Assembly (NCBI RefSeq): GCF_015706575.1
Contig: NW_024037048.1
Span: forward strand, 16,571,512 to 16,635,511
DNA length: 64,000 nt
Reading direction: 5' to 3'
Source of the DNA: Patiria miniata
Taxonomy: Eukaryota; Echinodermata; Asteroidea; Valvatida; Asterinidae
Of the stretch, positions 43,499 to 56,393 are shown piece by piece; the stretch's first letter is position 1, and each line of letters opens with the position of its first letter. The position numbers were made by a program, and so were the translations under genes. The notes below the pieces were generated by a model. The model worked only from the letters and a program-made list of their open reading frames with translations, made no database searches and was not told the DNA's origin.

Positions 43499-46400
43499 AA
43501 TATCATCCTGGCCATGATGGTTAGTCTTCTCAATTATCCCTTCTAAAAAAATATCCTCCAAGCCATAGTCTCCTCAATTATCCGTTCTAAAAATATCCTC
43601 CTAGCCATAGTCTCCTCAATTATCCCTTCTAAAAATATCCTCCTAGCCATGATGGTTAGTCTCCTCAATGATCTCATCTAAAAAATATCTTCCAAGTCGT
43701 GATGCTGTGTCTGTTCAATAATCTCGTCTAAAAGCCAAGCCATGATGATTACTATCCTAAATTATTATTCATTCTAAAAAAAATAATAACTTCCAAGCAG
43801 TGATGGTTTGTGCGTTCAATAATTTCTTCTAAGAAAAATCCTCCCATTCATAATAGTTAGTTTCCTCAATTATCCCTTCTAAAACAATATCCTCCAAGCC
43901 GTAATGGTTTTTATTTCAATAAACCCTTCCAAAAATCCTCCTAGCCATGATGTTTAGCCTCCTCAATTTTCCCTTCTAAAATATCCTCCTAGCCGTGGTG
44001 ATTAGTCTCCTCAATTATCCCTTCTAAAATATATCATCAAAGCCATGATGGTTTTCATTTCAATAATCTCTTCCAAAAAAATCCTCCTTGCAGTGATGAT
44101 TAGTCTCCACCATAATTATCCCTTCATTTTAGAAAAGATCCTCCTATCCATGATGGTTAGTCTCCTCAATTTTCCCTTCTAAAATATCCTCCTAGCCGTG
44201 GTGATTAGTCTCCTCAATTATCCCTTCTAAAATATATCATCCAGGCCATGATGGTTTTCATCTCAATAATCTCTTAAAAAAATCCTCCTTGCAGTGATGA
44301 TTAGTCTCCACAATAATTATCCCTTTAGAAAAGATCCTCCTATCCATGATGGTTAGTTTCCTTAATAATTATCAAATCTACAACATATCCTCCTTGCCAG
44401 GATGATAGTCTCCTGAATTATCCCTTCTAAAAAATATCCTTCTAGCCATGATGGTTTTCATTTCAATAATCCCTTCTAAAAAATATCCTCTTAACCGTGA
44501 TAAGTCACCTCAATTATCCCTGTAAAAAAAAACCTCCTAGCCGTGGTGATAAGCCTCCTCAATTATCCCTTTTCAAAAAAATATCCTCCTAGCAATGATG
44601 GTTAATCTCCTCAATGATCACATCTAAAAAAATATCCTCCAAGTCCAGATGATTAGTTTCCTCAATTATCTCTTCTAAAAAATATCCTCCAAGCCATGAT
44701 GGTTTGTCTCCTCAATTATCCCTTCTAAAACAATATCCTCCTGGCCATGATGGTTAGTCTCCTTAATTATCCCTTTAAAAAATATCCTCCATGCCATGTT
44801 GCTTTTCATTCAATAATCCCTTCTAAAATAAATCTTCCTAGCCGTGATGATAAGTCTCCTCATTTAACCCTTCTAAAAATATCCTCCTAGCCATGATGAT
44901 TAGTCTTCTCAATTATCACCTTAAAAAATATCCTCCAAGTCATGATGATTAGTGTCTTCAATTATCACATCTTAAAGATAACATCCAAGCCATGATGGTT
45001 TGTCTGTTCATATAATCAATAATAATAATGTTCAATAATCCCTTCTAAAAAGATACCTCCTTGTTATGAGTGTGAGTCTCCGCAATTATCCCTTCTAGAA
45101 ATTATCCTCCAAGCAATTATGGTTAGTCTCCTCAATTATCACATCTAAAAATTAACTTCCAAGCCGTGATGGTTGGTCTGTTCAATAATCTCGTCTGAAA
45201 AATATTCTCCAAGCCGTGATGTTTTTTATTTCAATAAGCCCTTCTAAATAAAAATATCCTCCTAGCCATGATGAGAAGTCTCCTCAATTAATCCTTCTCA
45301 AAAATCTCCTCGTCTCCTCAAAAATCTTCCAAGCCGTGATGGATTGTGTGTTCAATAATCTCTTCTAAAAATATCCTCCTAGCCATGATGGTTTGTCTCC
45401 TCATTTATCCCTTCTAAACATATCCTCCTAGCCATGATGGTTAGTCTCCTCAATTATCCCTTCTAAAAATATCGTACAAGCCGTGATGATAAGTCTCCTC
45501 GATTATCCCTTCTCAAAAAATATCTTCCAAGCCGTGATGGAAAGTGTGTTCAATAATCTCTTCTAAAACATATCCTCCAAGTCAAGATGATTAGTCTCCT
45601 CAATTATCCCTTCAAAAAACTATCCTCCGAGCCATGATGGTTTTCATTCAATAATCCCTCTGAAAAATATCCTCCTAAACCGTGATGAATAGTCTCCTTA
45701 ATTATCCCTTCTAAAAAATATCCTCCAAGCAATGATAGTTAGTCTCCTCCATTATCCCTTCAAAAATATCTTCCAAGCCGTGATGATTAGTCTTCTCAAT
45801 TATCCCTTCCTTCTAAAACATATCATCCAATCCATGATGTTTTTCATTTCAATAATCCCTTCTACAAATATCCTCCCAGCCGTGATTATTAGCCTCCTCA
45901 ATTATCCCTTTAAAAAATATCCTCGTAGCCATGATGATTAGTCTCCTCATTTAGCACTTCTAAAAAATATCCTCCTAGCCATGAGGGTTAGTCCCCTCAA
46001 TGATCACATCTAAAAAAATATCTTCCAAGCCTTGATGGTTTGTCTGTACAATAATCTCGTCTAAAAAATATCCTCTAACCATGACAGTTTTTAATTTAAT
46101 AATCCCTTCTAAAAAATATCCTCCTAGCCGTGATGATAAGTCTCCTAAATTATCCCTTCTAAAAACAATATCTTCCAAGCCGAGATCGATTGTGTGTTCA
46201 ATAATCTCTTCTACAAAAATATCCTCCAAGCAATGATTGTTTTTATTTTAATAATCCCCTCTAAAAATCCTCCTGGCCATGATGGTTTGTCTCCTCAATT
46301 ATCCCTTCTAAAACAATATCCTCCTGGCCATGATGGTTAATCTCCTCAATTTTCCCTTCTAAAATATCCTCCTAGCCGTGGTGATTAGTCTCCTCAATTA

Positions 46401-48642
46401 TCCCTTCTAAAATATATCATCCAAGCCATGATGTTTTCATCTCAATAATCTCTTAAAAAAATCCTCCTTGCAGTGATGATTAGTCTCCACAATAATTATC
46501 CCTTTAGAAAAGATCCTCCTATCCATGATGGTTAGTTTCCTTAATAATTATCAAATCTACAACATATCCTCCTTGCCAGGATGATAGTCTCCTGAATTAT
46601 CCCTTCTAAAAAATATCCTTCTAGCCATGATGGTTTTCATTTCAATAATCCCTTCTAAAAAATATCCTCTTAACCGTGATAAGTCACCTCAATTATCCCT
46701 GTAAAAAAAACCTCCTAGCCGTGGTGATAAGCCTCCTCAATTATCCCTTTTCAAAAAAATATCCTCCTAGCAATGATGGTTAATCTCCTCAATGATCACA
46801 TCTAAAAAAATATCCTCCAAGTCCAGATGATTAGTTTCCTCAATTATCTCTTCTAAAAAATATCCTCCAAGCCATGATGGTTTGTCTCCTCAATTATCCC
46901 TTCTAAAACAATATCCTCCTGGCCATGATGGTTAGTCTCCTTAATTATCCCTTTAAAAAATATCCTCCATGCCATGTTGCTTTTCATTCAATAATCCCTT
47001 CTAAAAAAAATCTTCCTAGCCGTGATGATAAGTCTCCTCATTTAACCCTTCTAAAAATATCCTCCTAGCCATGATGATTAGTCTTCTCAATTATCACCTT
47101 AAAAAATATCCTCCAAGTCATGATGATTAGTGTCTTCAATTATCACATCTTAAAGATAACATCCAAGCCATGATGGTTTGTCTGTTCATATAATCAATAA
47201 TAATAATGTTCAATAATCCCTTCTAAAAAGATACCTCCTTGTTATGAGTGTGAGTCTCCGCAATTATCCCTTCTAGAAATTATCCTCCAAGCAATTATGG
47301 TTAGTCTCCTCAATTATCACATCTAAAAATTAACTTCCAAGCCGTGATGGTTGGTCTGTTCAATAATCTCGTCTGAAAAATATTCTCCAAGCCGTAATGT
47401 TTTTTATTTCAATAAGCCCTTCTAAATAAAAATATCCTCCTAGCCATGATGAGAAGTCTCCTCAATTAATCCTTCTCAAAAATCTCCTCGTCTCCTCAAA
47501 AATCTTCCAAGCCGTGATGGATTGTGTGTTCAATAATCTCTTCTAAAAATATCCTCCTAGCCATGATGGTTTGTCTCCTCATTTATCCCTTCTAAACATA
47601 TCCTCCTAGCCATGATGGTTAGTCTCCTCAATTATCCCTTCTAAAAATATCGTACAAGCCGTGATGATAAGTCTCCTCGATTATCCCTTCTCAAAAAATA
47701 TCTTCCAAGCCGTGATGGAAAGTGTGTTCAATAATCTCTTCTAAAACATATCCTCCAAGTCAAGATGATTAGTCTCCTCAATTATCCCTTCAAAAAACTA
47801 TCCTCCGAGCCATGATGGTTTTCATTCAATAATCCCTCTGAAAAATATCCTCCTAACCGTGATGAATAGTCTCCTTAATTATCCCTTCTAAAAAATATCC
47901 TCCAAGCAATGATAGTTAGTCTCCTCCATTATCCCTTCAAAAATATCTTCCAAGCCGTGATGATTAGTCTTCTCAATTATCCCTTCCTTCTAAAACATAT
48001 CATCCAATCCATGATGTTTTTCATTTCAATAATCCCTTCTACAAATATCCTCCCAGCCGTGATTATTAGCCTCCTCAATTATCCCTTTAAAAAATATCCT
48101 CGTAGCCATGATGATTAGTCTCCTCATTTAGCACTTCTAAAAAATATCCTCCTAGCCATGAGGGTTAGTCCCCTCAATGATCACATCTAAAAAAATATCT
48201 TCCAAGCCTTGATGGTTTGTCTGTACAATAATCTCGTCTAAAAAATATCCTCTAACCATGACAGTTTTTAATTTAATAATCCCTTCTAAAAAATATCCTC
48301 CTAGCCGTGATGATAAGTCTCCTAAATTATCCCTTCTAAAAACAATATCTTCCAAGCCGAGATCGATTGTGTGTTCAATAATCTCTTCTACAAAAATATC
48401 CTCCAAGCAATGATTGTTTTTATTTTAATAATCCCCTCTAAAAATCCTCCTGGCCATGATGGTTTGTCTCCTCAATTATCCCTTCTAAAACAATATCCTC
48501 CTGGCCATGATGGTTAATCTCCTCAATTATCCCTTCTAAAAATATCCTCTAAGCCATGATGATTAGTCTTCTCAATTATCCTTTCAAAAAAATATTCTCC
48601 TAACCATGATTGTTTTCATTCAATAATCCCTTCTAAAAAAAT
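43499..48642 (+). repeat. Satellite array, about 50 bp unit, unit B
   Basis: Same satellite as 13,738-16,480 but about 5.1 kb long. It contains a nearly perfect tandem duplication with period 2,177 bp (about 44,170-46,345 repeated at about 46,346-48,523). Translations within it are repeats of the unit, not genes. Confidence 0.9.
44170..48523 (+). repeat. 2,177 bp higher-order tandem duplication in satellite
   Basis: Corresponding positions are offset by 2,177 bp (for example 45,732 and 47,909; 45,975 and 48,152) with very few differences. The join lies in the shared phrase TTAATCTCCTCAATT near 46,343, as expected for unequal exchange between satellite units. Confidence 0.88.
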
Positions 48643-49113
48643 CGTATAGAACTCCGCCTGGAACACACCTTTTTGAACCGTAGCCTTTTTGTTCGTGGTC
48701 TTTGAATCATGCGATTCAGTTTCAAATTCTCCCTATTATAACTAACTTCGTTCGATGACGTCACAATGCTGAATTGTCGGAAAGACGTTTATGGTAATTC
48801 AAAGAATATCTACGGCTGCAGACCAGCAAATAAACTGCCATGGACCTCAGTGATAAATACCCCCACTTGTAAAGATCAGGACAAATACTCACAACTCTCC
48901 TAGGTGTTTGAGACACCCATCAAATTACAGCTTATTTCATCATCTTTCATTGTCTGTTCAATTTTTGCGGTAAAATCCGATGACCTTTTTGGGATAAAAA
49001 TTCCATCCAAAGATGATGACCCTGTAGTCCTGTAGCCAATCGCCCAAGGCACAATCTGCCACTTCACAAAACACTGAACACTCAGGTTTATTAGGACAAA
49101 AGATATTGCTCAA
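48643..49113. other. Counterpart of 16,481-16,922, no gene
   Basis: Same sequence as unit A with small indels that shift the minus-strand frame seen there. Confidence 0.5.
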
Positions 49114-49276
49114 ACAGGGGCGGATCCTGGAATTTTTGCAGGGGGAGGGTCAGGCTCCTAAAAAAATTAACAAATTGTTGTGACAGGCGAACGGGTAATA
49201 TTTTGTGTGCATGTTTCACAGCGGGGGCGGGGGGGGGGGGTCGGCCCCCCTCCCCACCCTCTGGATCCGCGCCTGT
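49114..49276. mobile_element. GGCGGATCC-type MITE, unit B
   Basis: Counterpart of 16,923-17,088. Confidence 0.6.
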
Positions 49277-49597
49277 CAAAATATTTTGTCAAATTTTGAC
49301 CTGAAATGCTTGTAATTTGATGTATGATGACGTCATGACGACGTCACTAAAATATCCACATCTTCACACTAAGGTTCATGTTCATATCAGGTTTCGTCTT
49401 TCTGCAACTTCGTTTTGCATTTTAAATTCACCTAAATTTGACCTACCAGTAACCCCGGAAGGAAAGGTTAGACACTTTACCTTCGAATATCAAAAATGTT
49501 TATCAATCAATAGTCAATCAGATTTCAAAGTGTGAACATGATTGTTCATTTTGTTAATGAGGTTTTGCAGTGAAATTGCTTGTAATTAAATACCCGA

Positions 49598-49626
49598 TGA
49601 CGTCATTACGACGTCAGAGTATAAAA
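49598..49626 (+). promoter_or_regulatory. CRE pair and TATA box, unit B
   Basis: TGACGTCA at 49,598-49,605, a CGACGTCA variant 11 bp later, and TATAAAA at 49,620-49,626. The second CRE has lost its first T. Confidence 0.4.
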
Positions 49627-49635
49627 AGGTATACC

Positions 49636-50005
49636 TCTGAGTCAGTGTTGATGTTTGTTAAAGGTTTGAAGTCTGTACTGTTCAGAAGAAAAGTCGCAGA
49701 TAATTATTGTCAGAAAAAAAAACAAGAAAGAAAGAAAGAAAGAAATTTCTTAACATTTCCAAACAATGATCGGGTAGTACCCGATCACCCAAATATATCA
49801 GGGTTTTGTTGTTCGGAATGAGGAATTCCTGTCTGACATTATTTCCGCCTCTACTTTCATTTCGCACGCTTCAAACTAAATTATTGTTCACATACTGACT
49901 GGTTTAGTTTTTGATAAAGTTGAAATCTTGTCACTATAATGGATAGCACACTGTACATTCACGGAAAGTTGTATTGTCAAAACAATGGCTATCAGGTAGG
50001 ACTTT
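49636..50005 (+). repeat. Module segment kept only in unit B
   Basis: Contains ATGAGGAATTCCTGTCTG and neighbours resembling 12,532-12,620 and 42,279-42,370, the left part of module M1. Unit A passes straight from the TATA box to GGACTTTTTCTAGTC, so A has probably deleted it. Confidence 0.6.
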
Positions 50006-50037
50006 TTTCTAGTCATATCTGATTGCAGTATTTTGAA

Positions 50038-51180
50038 GAGTTTAAAACATCAAGTTCCCTGCTGATTTCAGAATAGTTTCAACTGATTGTGATTAATGCT
50101 TAAACAAATTCACGCACTTTTAATACTTTAAAAAATATGTCTTTCTTTGGTTTACAGAAGACATATTGTGAAAGCTCCATTCTTTAAAAATAACCTCACC
50201 CATAAAATCAGTATGATCAACCACCCCTTATTTTCTTCCTCATTTTGCCATTTTAATGTTATCAATTTAATTTTAAAACACGGAAACTCTGGTGCAATGT
50301 ACTCACATTGTTTCCCGGCAATCACTGAAACTAATTCAGGATCAACAGTTATAGGGAAGTTGGTCACGGAAGAACGTTTATCAGGAAATCCGGACATCAA
50401 AAACATTCCTGTCTTATTGTGTGTTATTGCTCAAGCAGTACCCTTTCAACTTTGTCATTTCGCTAGAGTTCACAGTGCGCTTTGATCATCAAGTTACATT
50501 CAGCAGGATGAACGAGTCATGAATATAGAGGGCGCAAACTTACAAACGGACCGGATCGTGATATGATGCACACAGTTTTAGACCAGTTCAAATTGCTTTA
50601 TTTAACGGTGAATTTGTAGAAATCATGTATAGAGTTGGTGTTTGTACAAATTGCTCAGGCTTTCTGTTCGCCTGAAGAGATTGAAGCAAAAGCTCTCGAT
50701 GAATTCACTCATGTATTTGCATGTAGGGTTCCACTCAGCATGCAACTGAGATTCTGTTGGATATTTGGACAAACAGCCATATTGATTTTTGGCTTATTTT
50801 TCGAAAGTTTTTGGTGATTGGTACAGATTTTCACAAATCTGAAATATTTTGTGAGACAAGTTTCAGTTGACAAACAGATGGTGGCTTACTAGAGCCAAAC
50901 CGGTGCGCTGATTTCCCATCCGGAAAATAAATCTTTATTGAACGACTGTAACTTGACTGCGGTAGTACAGCTGTAATGTTTGCGTCCCTACTTCCTTGGT
51001 ATGAGATCGATTTCCCCTACAAATGCAGAAACTGTATGCTCATTGTGATTCCTATAACTACAAGTTCAAGCAACCTTGAACCAGTTAGAGGAACATAGGA
51101 TCAATTGCTCACAATCTTAAGCATGATGCAGTACAACTAACTTTTGAACTTTTAGCTTAGTTGATGCTATACATTTGACC
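50038..51180 (+). repeat. Module M2, unit B
   Basis: Counterpart of 17,480-18,600; CATCAAGTTCCCTGCTG at about 50,048. Confidence 0.7.
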
Positions 51181-51417
51181 AAAACAGATAAATTAAAGGG
51201 ATTATTTTGTTGGTTCTTGTCACTGAATTTCGTTGCTAACACACGTTAATAGTCTGCCCACCGGCACACTATTTCGAAAACGTCTTCAGTTTTTTAAGAG
51301 GATATATCTTGTCTGATATAACACTATACATACACGAAATAATTCAGTGTCAAAAACAAAGCTGTTCATACTCGACTGGTTTTGAATCAAATTTTGGGAG
51401 CATTTTTTTAAAGAGCT

Positions 51418-52750
51418 CATTACATCAAGTTCCCTGCTGTGATTCAGAATAGTTGAAATTGATCGGGATTCGCACTTATTCAAAATAATTCACGCACTTG
51501 TAATAGTTCAGGTAAAAAAATACTGCGTTAACATTTTGGTTTAAAGAAAACAATCTTGCGAATGTTCGACTCTTTAACCTAAGCAGTATATAGGTATGAT
51601 CAACCACCCCCTTATTTTGTGCCTCGTTTTTTCCCCTGTTTAATTTATCATTTTAATATTTAAACATGAAAGCCTGATGCGATGTACTCGCATTGTATTC
51701 CGGCAATCACTCAAACTAATTCAGGATGAAGAGTTATGGGAAGTTGGTCACAGAAGAACGTTCCTCAGGAAATCCGGACAACTCAAACATGCCTGTCTTA
51801 TGATAACTTGTGTTATCAGTAAGGTGGATACATGTATTCTCATCAAACATTCAAGCATTTCAGGATGAACGTGTCACTGAATATAGAGGGCGCAAATACA
51901 AATCGACCGGATCGTGATGATGCTCACAGTTTTATTCAAGTTCAAATTGCTTTATCTAGTTGGATTCATTTGTAGCAATCATGTACAGCGTTGATGTCTG
52001 TGCACATTATTCGTCCCTTCTGTTCCCCGTCAAGGGCGGATCCAGAACACAATTTTTTTTGGGGGGGGGGTAACCCCCCCCAAAAAAAAAAAAAAAATTG
52101 GTCCCCGGAAAGTGGGTCCAAAAAATTACGGCGTGGGGTTCAGGGCCCGCTTAATCATGGGCCCCGAATTTTTGTAATTCTAAATGCTCTGTGGCGATCT
52201 GAGGAAATTTCTGACCACTTTTAACCATTTTTTGTTTCGAAATGATGGTAGTGTACCCAGTGCCTACCTTTATTGCGACGTCACTTAAAAACAAAATTGG
52301 TTTTTTTTTGGCGGGGCGGGGCGGGGGGGGGGGCATGGTTCCCTCCCCCCGGATCCGCCTTGTCCGCTGTTCGTCTTAAAATATGAAGCACAAGCTCTGT
52401 TTGCATGCAGGGTTCCACTCAGCATGCCACTTAGATTCCGTTGAATATTTTCTTGAAATGGCGATAGTTGTATTTGCTGAATACTTTGAAAGTGTTTGGT
52501 CAGTTGGTACACAAATAATAATTAAAAAAATATGGGACATTATTCGGTTAACAAACAAAATGGGGATGATGCTAGTAGTCAAACCGGTGCGCTGATTTCC
52601 AATCCGGAACATAATTATTTTTGTAACGACCGTACCTTGACTGCGGTGCCCACCTGAATTCCGCCGCTACTTACTTGGTATGAGATCGATTGTCCTTGAT
52701 AATGCAGAAAATGTATGTTCATTGTGATGCCTACAATTTCAAATGCAAGC
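51418..52750 (+). repeat. Module M3, unit B, interrupted by MITE
   Basis: Counterpart of 18,860-20,250; CATCAAGTTCCCTGCTG at about 51,424. Part of the M3 core near 51,842 is shorter than in unit A. Confidence 0.7.
52031..52362. mobile_element. GGCGGATCC-type MITE inside module M3, unit B
   Basis: Counterpart of 19,537-19,867, with ends CAAGGGCGGATCC and GGATCCGCCTTG. Confidence 0.6.
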
Positions 52751-53394
52751 AATTTAAAAAAGAAACATAGAATTATTTGCTTTTGAAATTTTTTTTTTCG
52801 TGAGAAGCAACAAAATGGCTTTAAAAACTTAAGAAGGTCGCAACTAAACTGTTGAAGTTTCAGCTCAGTGGATACTATCATTGAGAAAAAGCAGAGAAAA
52901 CGTATGCACTATTTTGTTGGATCTCGTAACTTGATTCCGTTGCCAACACCTTAACAATTCTTTTGTAATTTTAAAAACACCTTCAAAGTTTTCAAACGAT
53001 TATAACAGGCAAAATACTTTCACCGGGTATTTGATACCAGTCTTATCTTCACTCTCAGCATTGCAAGGTTTCTGTCATTAAATGTACTTTTCCGGGCAAT
53101 TGCAAATGATCCTACGTGGCCTTAAATTCTTTTTGCACACAGATTTCTCTCAGAAAATCTGGGCATTTCTTTTAGTAGTTACTGTCAAAAAAAAGAGAAC
53201 TAAGATGAAAACAAATATTGATCACACCAATATTTAGTTGCTGTGTAATCAGATTCTTTGGAATTTGTCTTCTTGTATTTATTTTTTAAATCGGAATTGT
53301 ATTCGCAACCGTTGTCCTATTTTTTTCTTGATTTGTTCATCACTTTGTAATTCGTTTGTGATTGTTTATCTACGGTGGCCCACAACTGTCACGG

Positions 53395-53692
53395 CAAAAG
53401 CAAAAGCGCCACGGCAAGCGCAAAAGCGCCGCGGCAAGCGCAACAGCGCCACGGCAAGCGCAAAAGCGCCACGGCAAAAGAAAAAGCGCCACGGCAAAAC
53501 AAAAAGCGCCGCGGCAAAAGAAAAAGCGCCACGGCAAAACAAAAAGCGCCACGGCAAAAGAAAAAGCGCCACGGCAAAACAAAAAGCGCCGCGGCAAGCG
53601 CAAAAGCGCCACGGCAAGCAAAAAAGCGCCACGGCAAGCGCAAAAGCGCCACGGCGAAAGCAAAAGCGCCACGGCGAAGGCAAAAGTGCCAC
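53395..53692 (+). repeat. 20 bp minisatellite, FB-2 left arm
   Basis: Same unit family as FB-1, dominated by GCGCCACGGCAAAACAAAAA-type and GCGCCACGGCAAAAGAAAAA-type units. Confidence 0.92.
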
Positions 53693-54821
53693 GGGTTTAT
53701 TGGGAAGGGGCGTAATCATACATGCCGCTACTACATCAAAAAATAAAATGGGAAGGAGAATGGCCGCCACCAGGAATTCTTATTAAGCACAGAATTTAAT
53801 TCTTTGAGAAGTGATTTTATGGCTGAGAAAATAGCAAGGCCAAGGAAAACCGGTCAGGAAATAAATCGTCGATATTAATTTGTTGTAGGATAATTATTAT
53901 TCCAAGAGAGTTGCTGCCGTGAATCAGAGTTTATCAAGGAGTGGGACTCGCTATCAGCACCATCAGGGCCGTTCCTCATTTCTGCAAACAATTACGAGGA
54001 CGGGAGGCTCTGTGAGCTGATGCATTTTTTGAAGAGTTTTTTTCCTTCCGACTAGCATGCAGAGAAGAGTTCCGTTAATTTGAGACTTAGTTCACCCATG
54101 GGCGTCGCGAGGGGGGCAAGGGGGCGCTCCCCCCCCCCCTGGAATAGCACACAAAAAAGGAAGGGGAAAAAACTGAGAGAAAAATAAGAAAAGAAAAAGA
54201 GGCGCGAAGTCATAGTGGTGTAAATTGAATGAGTTGGGGGGGGGGCAAAATGTCCCTGCCCCCGTCTAAAACTGAGAAATCGAGAATTTGTTCAGAAATA
54301 CAAGAATTTTTTGGGAAAAATATGTTTTGCCCCCTTTAGAAAAAATTCTGGCGACGCCCATGAGTTCACCGGTGTGTACACACAGAATTTTTTCACATAC
54401 CTAGTGTGGACTTTCCTTTCTTTTCGTGTAGTTAAGGAACACCAGTGGAAAAACTCATTTTTCTCAAACTGTGAAAACTCTTACAACCCAATTTTTTTCA
54501 ATGATTCCCTTTAGTGTTTCTCTTCATTCTGCTACAGATAAACCTAACCCAAAAATGCCTCTAAACCTGTTTTCCAGAAATGGGGAAACACTGTGTGGAC
54601 GTGGGCAAGTCCACACTTCGTCGCTGCTACCTACATTATGTGGACGTCTTTTGTTCGGAAGTCCACACTGCGTATGTAAGACAAGCTCACCAGTGTAGGC
54701 ACACAATTGAGCTGCCCAGAGTTTGGATATACAATAAGAAAGAAAGAAATTAACTCAGAACCTAGAACTCATTGGCCCACCCACCCCCGGCTCAAGAAAC
54801 CAACAAGCCGAACAAGACCTC

Positions 54822-55064
54822 ATGATGCTTAGCGATAGCGATGATGAGTTGCCATGTGGACAGTCTTCCACATCATCGCAGAATCAGCCTGCAGGGCAGA
54901 AAGAGGGCTTGTTTCCGGCATCAAATAGTTCCGTATTCACTCGAAACAAAGCAAACGGCTCTTTTCAGAGCCACCAAATTTTCATAGAAGAGCTTAGAAC
55001 TGTGCATCTCAACGATAACACTTCTCCTTTGTTTAGTGTCTCTCCCTTACCCCCCCCTTTTTAA
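54822..55064 (+). CDS. Short open frame in FB-2 centre, unknown
   Basis: 80 codons matching the FB-1 frame at 38,225 (MMLSDSDDELPCGQSSTSSQ). Differences include Thr to Pro and Val to Phe, plus a silent Leu change and an indel near the end. Coding is unproven. Confidence 0.25.
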   Translation: MMLSDSDDELPCGQSSTSSQNQPAGQKEGLFPASNSSVFTRNKANGSFQSHQIFIEELRTVHLNDNTSPLFSVSPLPPPF

Positions 55065-56007
55065 AGTTAATTTCTTTCTTTCTTATTCTATATCCAAAGT
55101 CTTCGCCTGTGTTACGTTCCTTACATGAAATCCACGACCTAACCTCCTCTGTCGAAAGCGTTGCAACTGTCTAATAGAACGATCCATTTCTCGATTTGTG
55201 AGTTATCTTCAACTCAGTCGTGTTTATTGGGAAGGGGCGTAATCATACATGCCGCCACTACATCTAAAATTAAATGGAAAGGAGTATGGCCGCCACCATG
55301 AATTGAGAAGTGATTTTATGGCTGAGAAAATAGCAAGGAAAACCGGTCAGTGCAATCAACGTTCAGCGAAGAGTTTTGAAATTCCCGCTCTCTGGGAATT
55401 TCTAACCTAATGGGCCCGCGGGCGAGTTACGTGTTGACAAGCCTTACCCACCCATTGCCGCAGCCCTGCAGGAGAGCCTTAATCGACTTCCTATAGATGT
55501 GTATGATATACTGAAAAAGAAAAAAAAAATTAACTCATACACTCTGGGCAGCTCACTTTCGTACCTACACTGGTATACACACCTGTGAAAAAAGGCTCAA
55601 ATTAACGGAACTCTTCTCTGCATGCTAGTCGGAAGGGGAAAAAAATGTTTTAAAAAATGCATCAGCTCACAGAGCCTCCCGTCCTTGTAATTGTTTGCAT
55701 CCCACGAAATGTAAAGAAATGAGGAACGGCCCTGATGGTGCCGATAGCGAGTCCCACTCCTTGATAAACTCTGATTCACGGCAGCAACTCTCTTGGAATA
55801 ATAATTATCCTACAACAAATTAATATCGACGATTTATTTCCTGACCGGTTTTCCTTGGCTTTGCTATTTTCTCAGCCATAAAATCACTTCTCAAAGAATT
55901 AAATTCTGTGCTTAATAAGAATTCCTGGTGGCGGCCATTCTCCTTCCCATTTTATTTTTTGATGTAGTAGCGGCATGTATGATTACGCCCCTTCCCAATA
56001 AACCCGT

Positions 56008-56365
56008 GGCACTTTTGCCTTCGCCGTGGCGCTTTTGCTTTCGCCGTGGCGCTTTTGCGCTTGCCGTGGCGCTTTTTTGCTTGCCGTGGCGCTTTTGCGC
56101 TTGCCGCGGCGCTTTTTGTTTTGCCGTGGCGCTTTTTCTTTTGCCGTGGCGCTTTTTGTTTTGCCGTGGCACTTTTTCTTTTGCCGCGGCGCTTTTTGTT
56201 TTGCCGTGGCGCTTTTTCTTTTGCCGTGGCGCTTTTGCGCTTGCCGCGGCGCTGTTGCGCTTGCCGCGGCGCTGTTGCGCTTGCCGCGGCGCTTTTGCGC
56301 TTGCCGCGGCGCTGTTGCGCTTGCCGCGGCGCTTTTGCGCTTGCCGTGGCGCTTTTGCTTTTGCC
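56008..56365 (-). repeat. 20 bp minisatellite, FB-2 right arm
   Basis: Inverse of the left-arm array with a larger number of units. Confidence 0.92.
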
Positions 56366-56393
56366 GTGACAGTTGTGGGCCACCGTATTTATC

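Larger units (their letters stand above)
53371..56387. mobile_element. Foldback transposon FB-2 (TU-like)
   Basis: Same termini and structure as FB-1, flanked by TTTATC (53,365-53,370 and 56,388-56,393). Unit A has the unfilled TGATTGTTTATCACGTTAGG near 22,001, which confirms the insertion and its 6 bp duplication. It is longer than FB-1 because of about 300 bp of extra sequence at about 54,378-54,690 and more minisatellite units. It lies in the leader intron upstream of exon 4 of C1q gene B, so it must be transcribed if that gene model is right. Confidence 0.88.

Noticed and set aside
45732..48406. Duplicate open frames of 69 and 84 codons in the unit B satellite
   Set aside because: They are readings of the 50 bp satellite and are identical only because of the 2,177 bp duplication.
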